This document shows, one piece after another, positions 19,512 to 28,266 of a stretch of DNA of 64,000 nt (positions are counted from its first letter, which is position 1; each line of letters starts with the position of its first letter). Source of the DNA: Candidatus Halobonum tyrrellensis G22 (GTDB lineage: Archaea > Halobacteriota > Halobacteria > Halobacteriales > Haloferacaceae). Location: NCBI RefSeq assembly GCF_000495475.1, contig NZ_ASGZ01000037.1, forward strand, positions 60,020 to 124,019, read 5' to 3'. Below the pieces are notes generated by a model. That model ran no database searches, was not told the DNA's origin, and worked only from the letters and a program-made list of their open reading frames with translations. A program made the translations under genes and the position numbers.

Positions 19512-20492
19512 ATGCGCGTGCTCTCCGACGACGACGTGGCGGGTCTGCTCTCGCTGTCGGACCTCCTGTCGGTGGTCGAGGCGGCGTTCGTGAAACAGGG
19601 CCGGGGGGAGGTCGAACGCCCCGACCGCCCCCACTTCCCGGTGGGCGAGGGGCTCGACGGGCGGACGGAGCCGGCGGGCACCGGGCTGACGATGCCCGCG
19701 TACGTCCACGGCGCGGAGGCGTACGCGACCAAACTCGCGTCGGTCCACCCCGACAACCCCGAACGGGGGCTGCCGACCATCCACGCGCAGGTGGTCGTCA
19801 CCGACGCCGAGACGGGCGACCCGCTCGCGCTCCTGGCGGGCGAGCGGGTGACGAACGCCCGGACGGGCTGTATCGGCGGGCTGGCGGCCCGCCACCTCGC
19901 CGCGGGCGACGGTCCCGTGACCGTGGGCGTCCTCGGCGCGGGCGCGCAGGCGCGGTGGCAGACCCGCGCTATCGACGCCGCCCGCGGCGTGGCCGACGCG
20001 CGGGTCCACTCGCCGACCCCGGCGTCGCGGGCGGACTGTGCGGCCGACCTCGGAGAGAGCGGAATCGACGCGACGGCGGTCGAGTCGGCCGACGCGGCCG
20101 TCCGCGACGCCGACGTGGTGGTGACCGCGACGACGAGCCACTCGCCCGTGTTCGACGGCGACGCGCTCGCGCCGGGGACGCTCGTCGTCGCCGTCGGCGC
20201 GTACACCGCGGAGGCGCGCGAACTCGACGACCGGACGTTCGAACGCGCCGCGCGCGTGTTCGCGGACGTGCCCGAGGAGGTGGCCGAGATAGGCGACGTC
20301 GCGGACAACGGCGTCAACCCGGCGGAGTTGGTCCCGCTGTCGGCGGTGTTCGAGGGCGACGCCGGCCGGGAGCGCGACGACGAGATACTCGTGGTCGACA
20401 GCGTCGGCTCGGCGGTGTTGGACGCGGCGGCCGCGGTCCACCTGTACGACGCGGCGGTCGAGGCGGGCGTCGGGAGCGACGCCGACCTCTGA
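19512..20492 (+). CDS. Ornithine cyclodeaminase / mu-crystallin family protein (possibly alanine dehydrogenase)
   Basis: The family includes NAD(P)-dependent ornithine cyclodeaminase, archaeal alanine dehydrogenase and ketimine reductases. The 326-residue sequence begins MRVLSDDDVAGLLSL, has the AYATKLASVHPDNPERGLPT region, TGCIGGLAARHLA before the nucleotide-binding motif (VTVGVLGAGAQARWQ), and ATTSHSPVFDGDALAPGT. The specific substrate cannot be set from sequence. The length is typical for the family. Confidence 0.88.
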   Translation: MRVLSDDDVAGLLSLSDLLSVVEAAFVKQGRGEVERPDRPHFPVGEGLDGRTEPAGTGLTMPAYVHGAEAYATKLASVHPDNPERGLPTIHAQVVVTDAETGDPLALLAGERVTNARTGCIGGLAARHLAAGDGPVTVGVLGAGAQARWQTRAIDAARGVADARVHSPTPASRADCAADLGESGIDATAVESADAAVRDADVVVTATTSHSPVFDGDALAPGTLVVAVGAYTAEARELDDRTFERAARVFADVPEEVAEIGDVADNGVNPAELVPLSAVFEGDAGRERDDEILVVDSVGSAVLDAAAAVHLYDAAVEAGVGSDADL

Positions 20493-20573
20493 ATTCGGTC
20501 CGTACCCGGTTCGTGCGCGACCCGGCCCACCCGCGGACGCGACCCGGTCCGCACTCGGACGCGACGCGCGACG

Positions 20574-22262
20574 CTACTCGTCTTCGGTCGGCGCGACGCC
20601 GCGCCTGCTCGCGTCGACGTCGAGGTCGATGTCGAGACTCTCCAGCAGTTCCTCCGCCTCCTCGCGCTTCTCCTGGTGCTCTTCGAGGAACTCGCGCATG
20701 AGTTCGGCCGCCTGCTCCTTGCAGCCGCCACAGAGGCGCTCGCCGCCGACGCACTCCTCGTACACCTCCTCGGCGAACCCGTCGTCGTCGCCCGCGAGCA
20801 GGTAGGCGTACAGTTCGTACACCGGACACTCGTCCGCGCGCCCGCCGAGTTCGCGCTGCTCCTCGGCGGTGTCCCGGCCGCCGGTGGTCGCGGCCCGCAC
20901 CTTCTCGTACCCCTCCTCGGGGTCGTCCAGCAGCGAGATGTGGCTCGCGGGAATCGACGACGACATCTTCCCGCCGGTCAGGCCGGTCATGAACCGGTGG
21001 TAGAGCGACGACGGCGAGACGAAGCCGTAGCCGCCGTTGTCGACTTCCACCTCCCGAGCCAGCTCCTCCGCCTCGGCGCGGTCCATCTCGAACGAGTCGG
21101 CGTGCGCCTCGAACACGCGCTTTTCGCCGTCGATGGCCTCGACCAGCGCGTCGAACGCCTCGTCGGTCGCGTTGCGGTCGAGGAAGCGCACGCGGGGGCG
21201 GAGCGGCTCCATCCCCGCGTTCTCCAACTTCTCGACCGCCGACTCGCGGGCGGCCCCGAACTCCGGGGCGGCCGCGGGGTCGTCCGCGGTGCCGGTCGGG
21301 TCCACGTCGACCCCGTCGAGCCACGCCGCCGCCTCCTCACACCGCGGGCGGTCGGACTCTTCGGCGTACTCCTCGCGCGCCTCGTACGCCCGACGGATCA
21401 GCGTGCGCTCGGCGGCGTCGGCCTCGAAGCTCGCGAACGCCTCGGTGACTCTGAAGTAGCGCATCTTCGCCGCGAGGTCGCGCGCGAACCGGACGTGCGG
21501 GTCCTGGTCGGGACCGACCGGGATGACCGTCGGCTTGGGTTCGTCCAACTGGGGGTAGAGGATGTCCGCCATCTGGGTGACGACCGACTGCATGTGCGAC
21601 ACCGAGGTGGAGCCGTCGAAGCCGTAGATACCCTCGAACTCCGCGAACCGCGCCTTCCCGCCGAGTTCGAACGCGAGGTCCTGTAGCTCCCGGTTCGTGG
21701 ACTGTCGGTACAGCTCACCCTCCTCGGGGTCGAACCCCAACGCGATGAACGACAGCAGGTAGTCGCGGGCGTGTTCGTCTATCTCCTCCCACGTCAGCCC
21801 GCGCGCCGAGTGGGCTTCCAGGTCCGCGATGAGGCCGTAGGTGTCGGCGCCCTGCTGTTGGTGGTAGATGAGTTCGTCGAACACCAGTTTGTGGCCGATG
21901 TGGGGGTCGCCCGTCGGCATGAACCCCGAGAGCGCGGCGGCGTCCTCGCCCCTGCGGAGCGCCTCCGCGACCGGGCGGTAGTCGCGGTGGCCGAAGATGA
22001 CCCCCCGGCGCATCAGGTAGTGGGGTTCGGGCACCTCGTCGATGACCTCGTCGAACTCCTCGATGCCGAACTCCTCGAACAGTTTGCGGTAGTCGTCGAC
22101 GCTCGCCGACCCCCACGGGTCGAGCACGACGCCACCGTCGGACGCGGTCCGACGCACCTCGGCGTCCGACGACTCCTCGCCGCCGTCGGTCGCCGCGCTC
22201 GATACCTCGTCGTCGTCGGTGCTCCGCTCGGAGTCGGACGCGTGGTCGTGTTCGTCGCTCAT
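20574..22262 (-). CDS. trpS: Tryptophan-tRNA ligase
   Basis: TrpRS, 562 residues, charges tRNA-Trp. A disordered acidic N-terminus (about 1-45; MSDEHDHASDSERSTDDDEV) precedes the class I core with PTGDPHIGHK (HIGH motif) and GGKMSSS (KMSKS motif). The C-terminal region has two cysteines in GERLCGGCKEQ and a charged helix (EEHQEKREEAEELLES), as in archaeal TrpRS. It overlaps the upstream endA by four bases (ATGA). The pairing makes sense because haloarchaeal pre-tRNA-Trp typically carries an intron that EndA removes. Confidence 0.96.
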   Translation of the reverse strand: MSDEHDHASDSERSTDDDEVSSAATDGGEESSDAEVRRTASDGGVVLDPWGSASVDDYRKLFEEFGIEEFDEVIDEVPEPHYLMRRGVIFGHRDYRPVAEALRRGEDAAALSGFMPTGDPHIGHKLVFDELIYHQQQGADTYGLIADLEAHSARGLTWEEIDEHARDYLLSFIALGFDPEEGELYRQSTNRELQDLAFELGGKARFAEFEGIYGFDGSTSVSHMQSVVTQMADILYPQLDEPKPTVIPVGPDQDPHVRFARDLAAKMRYFRVTEAFASFEADAAERTLIRRAYEAREEYAEESDRPRCEEAAAWLDGVDVDPTGTADDPAAAPEFGAARESAVEKLENAGMEPLRPRVRFLDRNATDEAFDALVEAIDGEKRVFEAHADSFEMDRAEAEELAREVEVDNGGYGFVSPSSLYHRFMTGLTGGKMSSSIPASHISLLDDPEEGYEKVRAATTGGRDTAEEQRELGGRADECPVYELYAYLLAGDDDGFAEEVYEECVGGERLCGGCKEQAAELMREFLEEHQEKREEAEELLESLDIDLDVDASRRGVAPTEDE

Positions 22263-23296
22263 GGGGTGAGTCGTGCGACCGTCAGGTACGCGAGCGAGTC
22301 GTCGCCGGCCAGCGCAAAAACCATTCGCTTCCGCACGCCGCCGGCGAGGCGAACGTCCTCCGCCAGGTCCCGGAGGTGGAAGCGGTGGTCGGGCTGGACC
22401 ACCCGCACGAGCGCCTCCGAGTGGGGGAGGTCCGAGACCGACTCCACCGCGTCGTACGTCCGGAAGTCGGCGCCGAATTTGTACCCCGTCTTCGGCACCA
22501 CCCCCCTGTCGCGGAGTTGGCGGTACACCGACAGCCGGCGGTCGAACCGCTCGCCCTCCACGGCGCGGCCGCGGTCGCACACCGCCTCGGCGTCGAGCGA
22601 CAGCGCGTCCCGGTCGGCAAGGTCCGCCGCTTCGACCAACGAGAGGTGGAGCGCGTCGACCACCGCGGCGTCGCGGCCGGCGACCGGCTGACCGTAGAAG
22701 CCCGACTCGTAGAGGTCCTCGGGCGGGTCCCAACAGACGACGCGGTCGTCCATCAGGTCGGCGTCGACGCCCGCGGGCGAGTCGAACTCGGTCGCGCCCG
22801 CGAACCCGCCGCCGGACCCGCAGTCGAAGTACGTCACCTCGCTCTCCTCGTCGACGACCGCGAGCACCCGACCCGCGAGGTCGGCCGCGGGGAGTTCCTG
22901 CCGCTCGCCGGCGACCCGAACCCGGTGGGCGACTTCCCCGCCCGGCTTCTCGCCGCGCGCGAACACGACCAGGTCGACCGCCGGGTCGCCGACCGCCCCG
23001 GCGCCGGGCCAGCCGTCGCGCGCCGGCGCGACGTAGAACCCCCGCTCGCGGAGGTCGGCGTACACGAGAAACCGGGCGGCGAACCGGTCGACCGCGGCCA
23101 CGGAGTCGGCGAAGAAGGCCCGGAACGCCGCGCCGTCGACCGCGTCGAGGTCGCCGCGGTACAGCAGGTGGGCCGCCTCGACGCGCGCGAGCGTCACCTC
23201 GTCGCCGTCGGCGCGGCCGTAGCCGCGGGCGTCGTGGAACCGCTGGCGGGCGTCGCCCGAGACGACGACCCCGTCGCCGCGGAGTGTTCCGTTCAT
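22259..23296 (-). CDS. endA: tRNA-splicing endonuclease EndA
   Basis: EndA cuts bulge-helix-bulge (BHB) structures in pre-tRNA and pre-rRNA. The 345-residue chain is the large haloarchaeal form with two endonuclease-like repeats. The C-terminal repeat has the full catalytic triad: Y281 in KFGADFRTY, H292 in DLPHSEALVRV and K323 in GGVRKRMVFAL, with spacing like the Methanocaldococcus enzyme. The N-terminal repeat lacks that triad. Likely substrates within this window are the intron of tRNA-Arg(TCT) and the rRNA processing stems. Confidence 0.96.
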   Translation of the reverse strand: MNGTLRGDGVVVSGDARQRFHDARGYGRADGDEVTLARVEAAHLLYRGDLDAVDGAAFRAFFADSVAAVDRFAARFLVYADLRERGFYVAPARDGWPGAGAVGDPAVDLVVFARGEKPGGEVAHRVRVAGERQELPAADLAGRVLAVVDEESEVTYFDCGSGGGFAGATEFDSPAGVDADLMDDRVVCWDPPEDLYESGFYGQPVAGRDAAVVDALHLSLVEAADLADRDALSLDAEAVCDRGRAVEGERFDRRLSVYRQLRDRGVVPKTGYKFGADFRTYDAVESVSDLPHSEALVRVVQPDHRFHLRDLAEDVRLAGGVRKRMVFALAGDDSLAYLTVARLTP

Positions 23297-23477
23297 CTGG
23301 CGGGTCTGGGGGTCCGTCCGGGTTTAGGGCCTCCGGTCCGCGGGCGGTGGTACGCCCCCGAGGGGCTATCACACTCTAGAGCGTGCTCGGGCACGTCGTG
23401 TACGCGCTCCCGGTCACCGTCGGCTACGCGCTGCTGGCGGTGTCGGGGTAGACGGGTAACGAACGTCCGGGCCCGCG

Positions 23478-23879
23478 TTACTCGTCGGCCTCGCCGGTGT
23501 TGAGCCGGTAGTACGTCGTCGTCGACCCGTCGTCGCCGGTCCGGATCTCCTTTTCGGTGACCGTCTCCTCGGCGACGAGTTCGTCGAGCGCCTCGTCGAC
23601 GTCGTCGACCACCATCCCGCTGGCGGCCAGGTCGCCCGTGAGGTCGACCAGTTCGTCTTGGATCTCGGTCAGCGTCTCGCGGATCGTCTCCGGCCGGGCG
23701 TCGTCGCCGAAGTCAACGCCGCGGACGATCTCGGGTCTGGTGTACGCGCTGTCGACGTTCTCCGAGAGGAACGCGACGATCAGGTCCTTCTCGGTCTCGT
23801 ACTCGCCGACGGGCGTCGTCTCCGCCGCGCCGCTGTCCGCCCGGCTCCCCTCGTCCCACTCGTCGTCGGAGATCGGCAT
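23478..23879 (-). CDS. Conserved haloarchaeal protein, possible winged-helix
   Basis: A 133-residue acidic protein. After a disordered tail (MPISDDEWDEGSRADSG) comes YETEKDLIVAFLSENVDSAY, then TRPEIVRGVDFG, a helix-turn-helix-like pattern, and a C-terminal part (VVDDVDEALDELVAEETV, then TTTYYRLNTGEADE) that could be the wing of a winged-helix fold. The ATG at 23879 was chosen because upstream residues are Arg-rich. It lies between endA and the zinc-finger protein. The DNA-binding role is inference. Confidence 0.75.
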   Translation of the reverse strand: MPISDDEWDEGSRADSGAAETTPVGEYETEKDLIVAFLSENVDSAYTRPEIVRGVDFGDDARPETIRETLTEIQDELVDLTGDLAASGMVVDDVDEALDELVAEETVTEKEIRTGDDGSTTTYYRLNTGEADE

Positions 23880-23941
23880 ACGCGGGCGTCGGCCCGGCGC
23901 CGTATCAACGTTCGGCCGCGCCCGGGCGCCGGGTAGTCGGC

Positions 23942-24703
23942 TCACGGCCCCGCGTTCGTCGCGCTCGCGCGTTCGCAGGTGCCGTCGAGACACCGGACGC
24001 CCGTTCCCGTCTCGAACAGCGGCAGCCCGCAGGCGCACGTGCCGACGAGTTCGCCCGCCGGCACGGAAAAGGCCGTCTCGCAGTCGGGGTAGCCGTCACA
24101 GCCGAGGAACGTCCGCCCGCGGTGTTCTCTGACGCACAGGTCGCGCCCGCAGTCGGGGCAGTCGAACCGGCGGTCGAGCGCCTCCCGCACCGCGTCGGCG
24201 AGCGACTCGCAGGCGTAGTCGACACAGAGGTCGAACGACTCGCCGCGCGCGACCCGCATCAGCGGCAGGCCGCAGTCGTTGCAGGTGCGGTCGTCGTACA
24301 CCGTCGCGCCCGCGGGCAGGCCGTACCGCTCGTCACAGCCCGGACAGACCACGTCGCCGCCCGCGCGGACGAGCGCGGCGCCGCAGTCGGGGCAGTCGCC
24401 GACGGGGACGCCCGCGTCGGTGACCGCGAACGCGGCGCGCCGGCCGGGACCGTTCGAGCGGACCCGCAACAGCCGGTCGCCGTCGCGGGCGGTCAGCGCG
24501 AACCCGTCGTCGTCGCTCTCGACGGTCAGGCTCTCCGGCCGGGTGAGCCACGCGACCGGCTGGTAGCCGTCGGCGTCGTGGACGAGGACGGTCCGGTCGG
24601 GTTTCGCGAGCGCGAGCACGCGGCCGCGCTGGGTCCGCTCGCCGTTCGGGGCGTCGAACTCGGTGGTGCAGTCGCCGGCGAAGACGCGGAGGGTCTGTGG
24701 CAT
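23942..24703 (-). CDS. NucS-like N-terminal domain with topoisomerase-type zinc fingers
   Basis: A 253-residue protein. The first 60 residues (GRVLALAKPDRTVLVHDADG, then YQPVAWLTRPESL) resemble the DNA-binding N-terminal domain of the nuclease NucS, but the catalytic domain of NucS is absent. After it come four cysteine clusters of the C4 zinc-ribbon type found at the end of topoisomerase I: CPDCGAALV...CPGC, CNDCGLPL, CPDCGRDLCVRE...CDGYPDC and CACGLPLF...C. It probably binds nucleic acid. TTCAAACC about 27 nt upstream supports the start at 24703. Confidence 0.8.
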   Translation of the reverse strand: MPQTLRVFAGDCTTEFDAPNGERTQRGRVLALAKPDRTVLVHDADGYQPVAWLTRPESLTVESDDDGFALTARDGDRLLRVRSNGPGRRAAFAVTDAGVPVGDCPDCGAALVRAGGDVVCPGCDERYGLPAGATVYDDRTCNDCGLPLMRVARGESFDLCVDYACESLADAVREALDRRFDCPDCGRDLCVREHRGRTFLGCDGYPDCETAFSVPAGELVGTCACGLPLFETGTGVRCLDGTCERASATNAGP

Positions 24704-24849
24704 GTGGGGCGTCTGGCCGCCTCATCCGGTTTGAACGTCCGGCCGGTCGCGGTGGCGCGCTCGGGTCGACACGCGGCGAGTGCGCTGTCGACCCGGTCGG
24801 CTCGCGGCGGCGCGCCGTCCGGGTTCGCCCGCGGCGGGGGTCACCGACG

Positions 24850-24855
24850 CTTATG
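24850..24855 (+). promoter_or_regulatory. TATA-like CTTATG box of the HAD gene
   Basis: CTTATG is centred 26 nt upstream of GTG 24879 but only 14 nt upstream of GTG 24867. The spacing favours 24879 as a leaderless start. Confidence 0.5.
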
Positions 24856-24878
24856 CGCCCCGGGCCGTGACGGAGAGT

Positions 24879-25703
24879 GTGAGCGACTCCTCCGACTCCG
24901 GACCGGACGCCGGCGCCGCCTCCGGCACGGACAGCGCCGCCGGCACCGACACCGCGGACGCACCCGACACGGCCACGTCCGGCGCCGCCGCGCCCGCGGC
25001 GGCCGCCGAGGGAGAGCCGGTCGTCGTCTGTTTCGACATGGACGGCGTGCTGGTCGACTCCGAGGACTACTGGCATCCCGCCCAACGCGAGGAGATATTC
25101 CCCGCCGTCCTCGACGGCGCTCACCCGGACCTCGACGAGGTGACGGGGATGAACTACCGCGAGATGTACGCCTACCTCGACGGGGAGTACGCGACGGCCG
25201 TGAGCGAGTCGGAGTTCGTCGCCGTCTACGACGAGGCGGCCGAGACCATCTACGGCGAGGAGGTCAGCCTGCTCGCCGGCGCGCGGGAGTTCGTCGCCGA
25301 CCTCCGCGCCGGGGGGGTGCCGGTCGCGCTGGTGTCGTCGTCGCCGCCGACGTGGATCGGGACCGTGACCGAGCGGTTCGACCTCTCGTTCGACCTCGTC
25401 CGCTCGGCCGACGAGTTCGACGGCCCGGGGAAGCCCGACCCCGGCATCTACGAGGCCGCGGTCGCCGGACTGGGCGGGGTCGCCGAGCGGGCGGTCGTGG
25501 TCGAAGATTCCGAGCACGGCGTGCGGGCGGGCGCCGCCGCCGGCGCGTACACGATAGCGTACCGCGACGACCACAACGCCGACACGGACCTCTCGGCGGC
25601 CGACGAGATAGCGGACTCGCCCGAGGACCTGTTCGAGGCGGTGCGTCAGGCCACGCGGACGCTCCGCGACTCTCGCTCGGGCACGAGCGGGAGTTCGGGG
25701 TAG
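24879..25703 (+). CDS. HAD superfamily phosphatase (beta-phosphoglucomutase/phosphoglycolate type)
   Basis: A 274-residue hydrolase. About 46 residues of Ala/Asp/Ser/Thr-rich, probably disordered sequence precede the catalytic motif I DMDGVLVDS (nucleophile D53 and D55). Motif II is LVSSSP, the motif III lysine is in GKPDPGIYE and motif IV is VVVEDSEHGVRAGAAAG. It has a helical cap after motif I. The substrate is unknown. Its last 58 bp overlap the end of the convergent helicase gene. The start could also be GTG 24867. Confidence 0.87.
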   Translation: MSDSSDSGPDAGAASGTDSAAGTDTADAPDTATSGAAAPAAAAEGEPVVVCFDMDGVLVDSEDYWHPAQREEIFPAVLDGAHPDLDEVTGMNYREMYAYLDGEYATAVSESEFVAVYDEAAETIYGEEVSLLAGAREFVADLRAGGVPVALVSSSPPTWIGTVTERFDLSFDLVRSADEFDGPGKPDPGIYEAAVAGLGGVAERAVVVEDSEHGVRAGAAAGAYTIAYRDDHNADTDLSAADEIADSPEDLFEAVRQATRTLRDSRSGTSGSSG

Positions 25704-27997
25704 ACCACCTCGACGGCGTACTCCACCGCGTCCTCGCCGGGCGGGCCGAACACGCCGACCGGGACCGCCGTCTCGTCGCCCTTGCCGAGGTAGAGCGTCT
25801 TCTCGTGCATCTCGACGCCGTTGGCGGTCACCCTGATACCCGCGCGCGCGCCGCCGCCGCGGTTGTGCACCGTCACCTCGCGCATCTCGTTCTCGCCGGC
25901 GCCCACCCGGTCGGGGAACGCGCCCCACTCGACGGTCGCCCGCGGCAGCCCGCGCGCCTGCTTCACGACGCGGTCGGCGACCCCCTCCGAGAGCCCCGCG
26001 CGGACGAGTTCCGCCGCGCCCGCCTCGACCACGTCGCCGGGGGTGGCGAGCCCGCCGGTCGCCAGCCGCTCGGCGCGGCCCGACCCGACGCCCTCGATGG
26101 CGGTCAGGCCGACGGCGTCCGCGGGCACGCCGTGTTCGATGCGAGCGCGCGTCCGGGCGGCGAGGTTGGCGGCGTCGGGACCGGCGAACTCGTCGAGGAA
26201 CTCGCGGAGCGCGCCCAGCAGGCGGAGCGCGTTCTGGCGGATCACCCACGCGTCCGAGCGGAGGTCGGAGGGCGTCCGGTCGTCGACTGCGGCGCGGAGG
26301 ATGGCGAGCACCTTCCGGTTGCCGCCCTCCAGGTCGGCGTCGTCGGCGCCCGACAGCACCCGGTCGACCGCGTCGGTCTCCGACGACCGCGCGGACACCG
26401 AGTCGAACTCCGCGGCGCCCGCGACCGTCCGGAGCACCGCCGCCTCGTCGACCCGGTCGCGGTCGGCCAGCCGGCGGAACCGCTCCGCGGTCTCCAGTCG
26501 GAGGTAGTACTTCGAGGTGAGCCGGCCCAGCGGCGTCCCCTCGACGGCCAGGTCCGCGTCGGTGGTGACGAACCCGCGGGAGACCAGCGAGTCGAGCGTG
26601 TCGCGGACCCGCCCGCGCAACCCGTCGAACTCGTACTCGTCGGGCTTCGACCGCGCGCGGACGTAGTAGAACGTGGTCTCGATCCAGTCCATCACGTCCT
26701 CCAACCCCGCGATGGTGCCGAGCGCTATCTCCGCGTTGAGGTGCGACTCCACCTCGGCGGCGAGTCGCGACTCTATCTCCTTGCCCTCCCGGAGCAGCCG
26801 GCGGTACTTGTCGGCCTCCGAGCGGTCACACACCACCCAGCCGTAGCCCACGTCGTCGTAGTCGGGCCGGCCCGCGCGGCCGAGCATCTGGAGCACGTCG
26901 AGCGGCGAGACGTCCACCTCGCCCTCCAGCGGGTCGTGGTGTTTCGTGTCCCGGATGATCACACAGCGCGCGGGGAGGTTCACGCCCCACGCGAGCGTCG
27001 ACGTGGAGAACAGCAGTTGGATCTTCCCCTGTTTGAACCACTCTTCGACCCGGTCGCGGTCGTGTTTCGAGAGGCCGGCGTGGTGGAAGCCGACGCCGTC
27101 GGGCGCGGAGTGGCGCAGCGTCTCGTTGTCGAGTTCCTTCGCGTCGGTGTGGAAGTCGTAGTCGCCGCGCGCGCCGATGGGGACGTCCCGCTCGGCGAGT
27201 TCGTCGCGCGCCTTCTTGGCGGCCATCACGGCGTCCTGTCTGGAGGAGACGAAGGTGAGCGCCTGCCCGCCGTCGCGGACGTGCGGCTCCGCCAGGTCGA
27301 GCGCGCGGTACAGCCGGCGGTACTTGTCGGCGAAGGTGTTCTCGCCGTGGGTGTACGTCTTGACGCCCGTCTCCAGTTTCACGGGGCGGTACTCGTCGCC
27401 GAACTGGAACGTGGTCTCGGGCGGGGCGTCGAGCCACTCCGCGACGTCGCCGACGTTCGGCATCGTCGCCGACAGCGCGACCACGCGCGGGTCACAGATG
27501 CGGCGGAGCCGCGAGACGGTGACTTCCAGCACCGCCCCGCGGCGCTCGGAGTCGAGGAGGTGGACCTCGTCGATCACACAGCAGGTCACCTCGGAGACGA
27601 AGCGGTAGCGGGCCGACTCGTGTTTTCGGGTGGCGGAGTCGGCCTTCTCGGGCGTCATCACGAGGATGTCCGCCCGCTCGGCGCGGCGGGGGTTGAGGTC
27701 GCGTTCGCCCGTGACGACGTACACCGAGTAGCCGAGTTCCTCGAACCGCTCCCACTCGGACTCCTTCTCGTTGGTGAGCGCGCGCATCGGCGCGACGAAG
27801 AGGGCGGTACCGCCCGCCCGCAGCGTCTCGCAGATGGCGAGTTCCGCGAGCGCCGTCTTGCCCGAGGCGGTGGGGGCGGCGGCGACCACGTTGTCGTCCG
27901 ACTCGACGATGGCGGGGAGCGCCTCCCGCTGCATCCGGTTGAACTCCTCGAAGCCGAACGCGTCGGCGAACTCCGGGACCGCGTCCGCGACCTTCAT
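25646..27997 (-). CDS. Second Hel308/Ski2-type ATP-dependent helicase with C-terminal beta domain
   Basis: A 783-residue superfamily 2 helicase paralogous to hel308 at 11010. It has PTASGKT (42-48), a DEVH box (IDEVHLLDS), SATMPN, HHAGLSKHDRDRVEEWF, LAWGVNLPAR and QMLGRAGRPDYDD. The second half has the Sec63/Brr2-like helical region and helix-hairpin-helix (LTAIEGVGSGRAERLATGG). Unlike Hel308 it ends in an immunoglobulin-like beta segment (VTVHNRGGGARAGIRVT, then LYLGKGDETAVPVGVFGPPG), as in Sec63-domain helicases. Its C-terminus overlaps the convergent HAD gene. It may act on DNA or RNA. Confidence 0.92.
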   Translation of the reverse strand: MKVADAVPEFADAFGFEEFNRMQREALPAIVESDDNVVAAAPTASGKTALAELAICETLRAGGTALFVAPMRALTNEKESEWERFEELGYSVYVVTGERDLNPRRAERADILVMTPEKADSATRKHESARYRFVSEVTCCVIDEVHLLDSERRGAVLEVTVSRLRRICDPRVVALSATMPNVGDVAEWLDAPPETTFQFGDEYRPVKLETGVKTYTHGENTFADKYRRLYRALDLAEPHVRDGGQALTFVSSRQDAVMAAKKARDELAERDVPIGARGDYDFHTDAKELDNETLRHSAPDGVGFHHAGLSKHDRDRVEEWFKQGKIQLLFSTSTLAWGVNLPARCVIIRDTKHHDPLEGEVDVSPLDVLQMLGRAGRPDYDDVGYGWVVCDRSEADKYRRLLREGKEIESRLAAEVESHLNAEIALGTIAGLEDVMDWIETTFYYVRARSKPDEYEFDGLRGRVRDTLDSLVSRGFVTTDADLAVEGTPLGRLTSKYYLRLETAERFRRLADRDRVDEAAVLRTVAGAAEFDSVSARSSETDAVDRVLSGADDADLEGGNRKVLAILRAAVDDRTPSDLRSDAWVIRQNALRLLGALREFLDEFAGPDAANLAARTRARIEHGVPADAVGLTAIEGVGSGRAERLATGGLATPGDVVEAGAAELVRAGLSEGVADRVVKQARGLPRATVEWGAFPDRVGAGENEMREVTVHNRGGGARAGIRVTANGVEMHEKTLYLGKGDETAVPVGVFGPPGEDAVEYAVEVVYPELPLVPERESRSVRVA

Positions 27998-28266
27998 CGG
28001 CGAGTACCCGGTGTGCGTGTGCGTATCGATGTGCGCGTGAGCATGGCGGTGGCCCTGACTGGCGGGTCCCCGCGCGTGGCGGCGCTGTCGGTGCCCGGGG
28101 ACCGCGCCGGTGACTGTGTAGTATCCGGGCGCTGTCGCGGATAGACCTTTCCTTCCGCGCGGCACTCTCCGGTGGTCGGTCCGCCCCGGTGGGGCGCGCG
28201 TCGTCCCCCGAGACGACCCGGACGCGGGGGTCTCGCTGCTCGACCGTCCCGAACCGCGGTTCGCGC

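Noticed and set aside
23383..23451. 22-residue hydrophobic ORF (LGHVVYALPVTVGYALLAVSG)
   Set aside because: It could be the end of a lost membrane protein, but there is no upstream frame, promoter or conservation to support it.
28008..28045. GTGTGCGTGTGCG-type run upstream of the second helicase
   Set aside because: A short simple-sequence stretch in the helicase leader; no regular repeat or gene.
24122..28144. 1340-codon open frame on the plus strand
   Set aside because: It runs antisense through the zinc-finger gene, along the HAD gene in another frame and antisense through the second helicase. Long antisense frames without stops are expected in very GC-rich DNA, and the translation has no family features.
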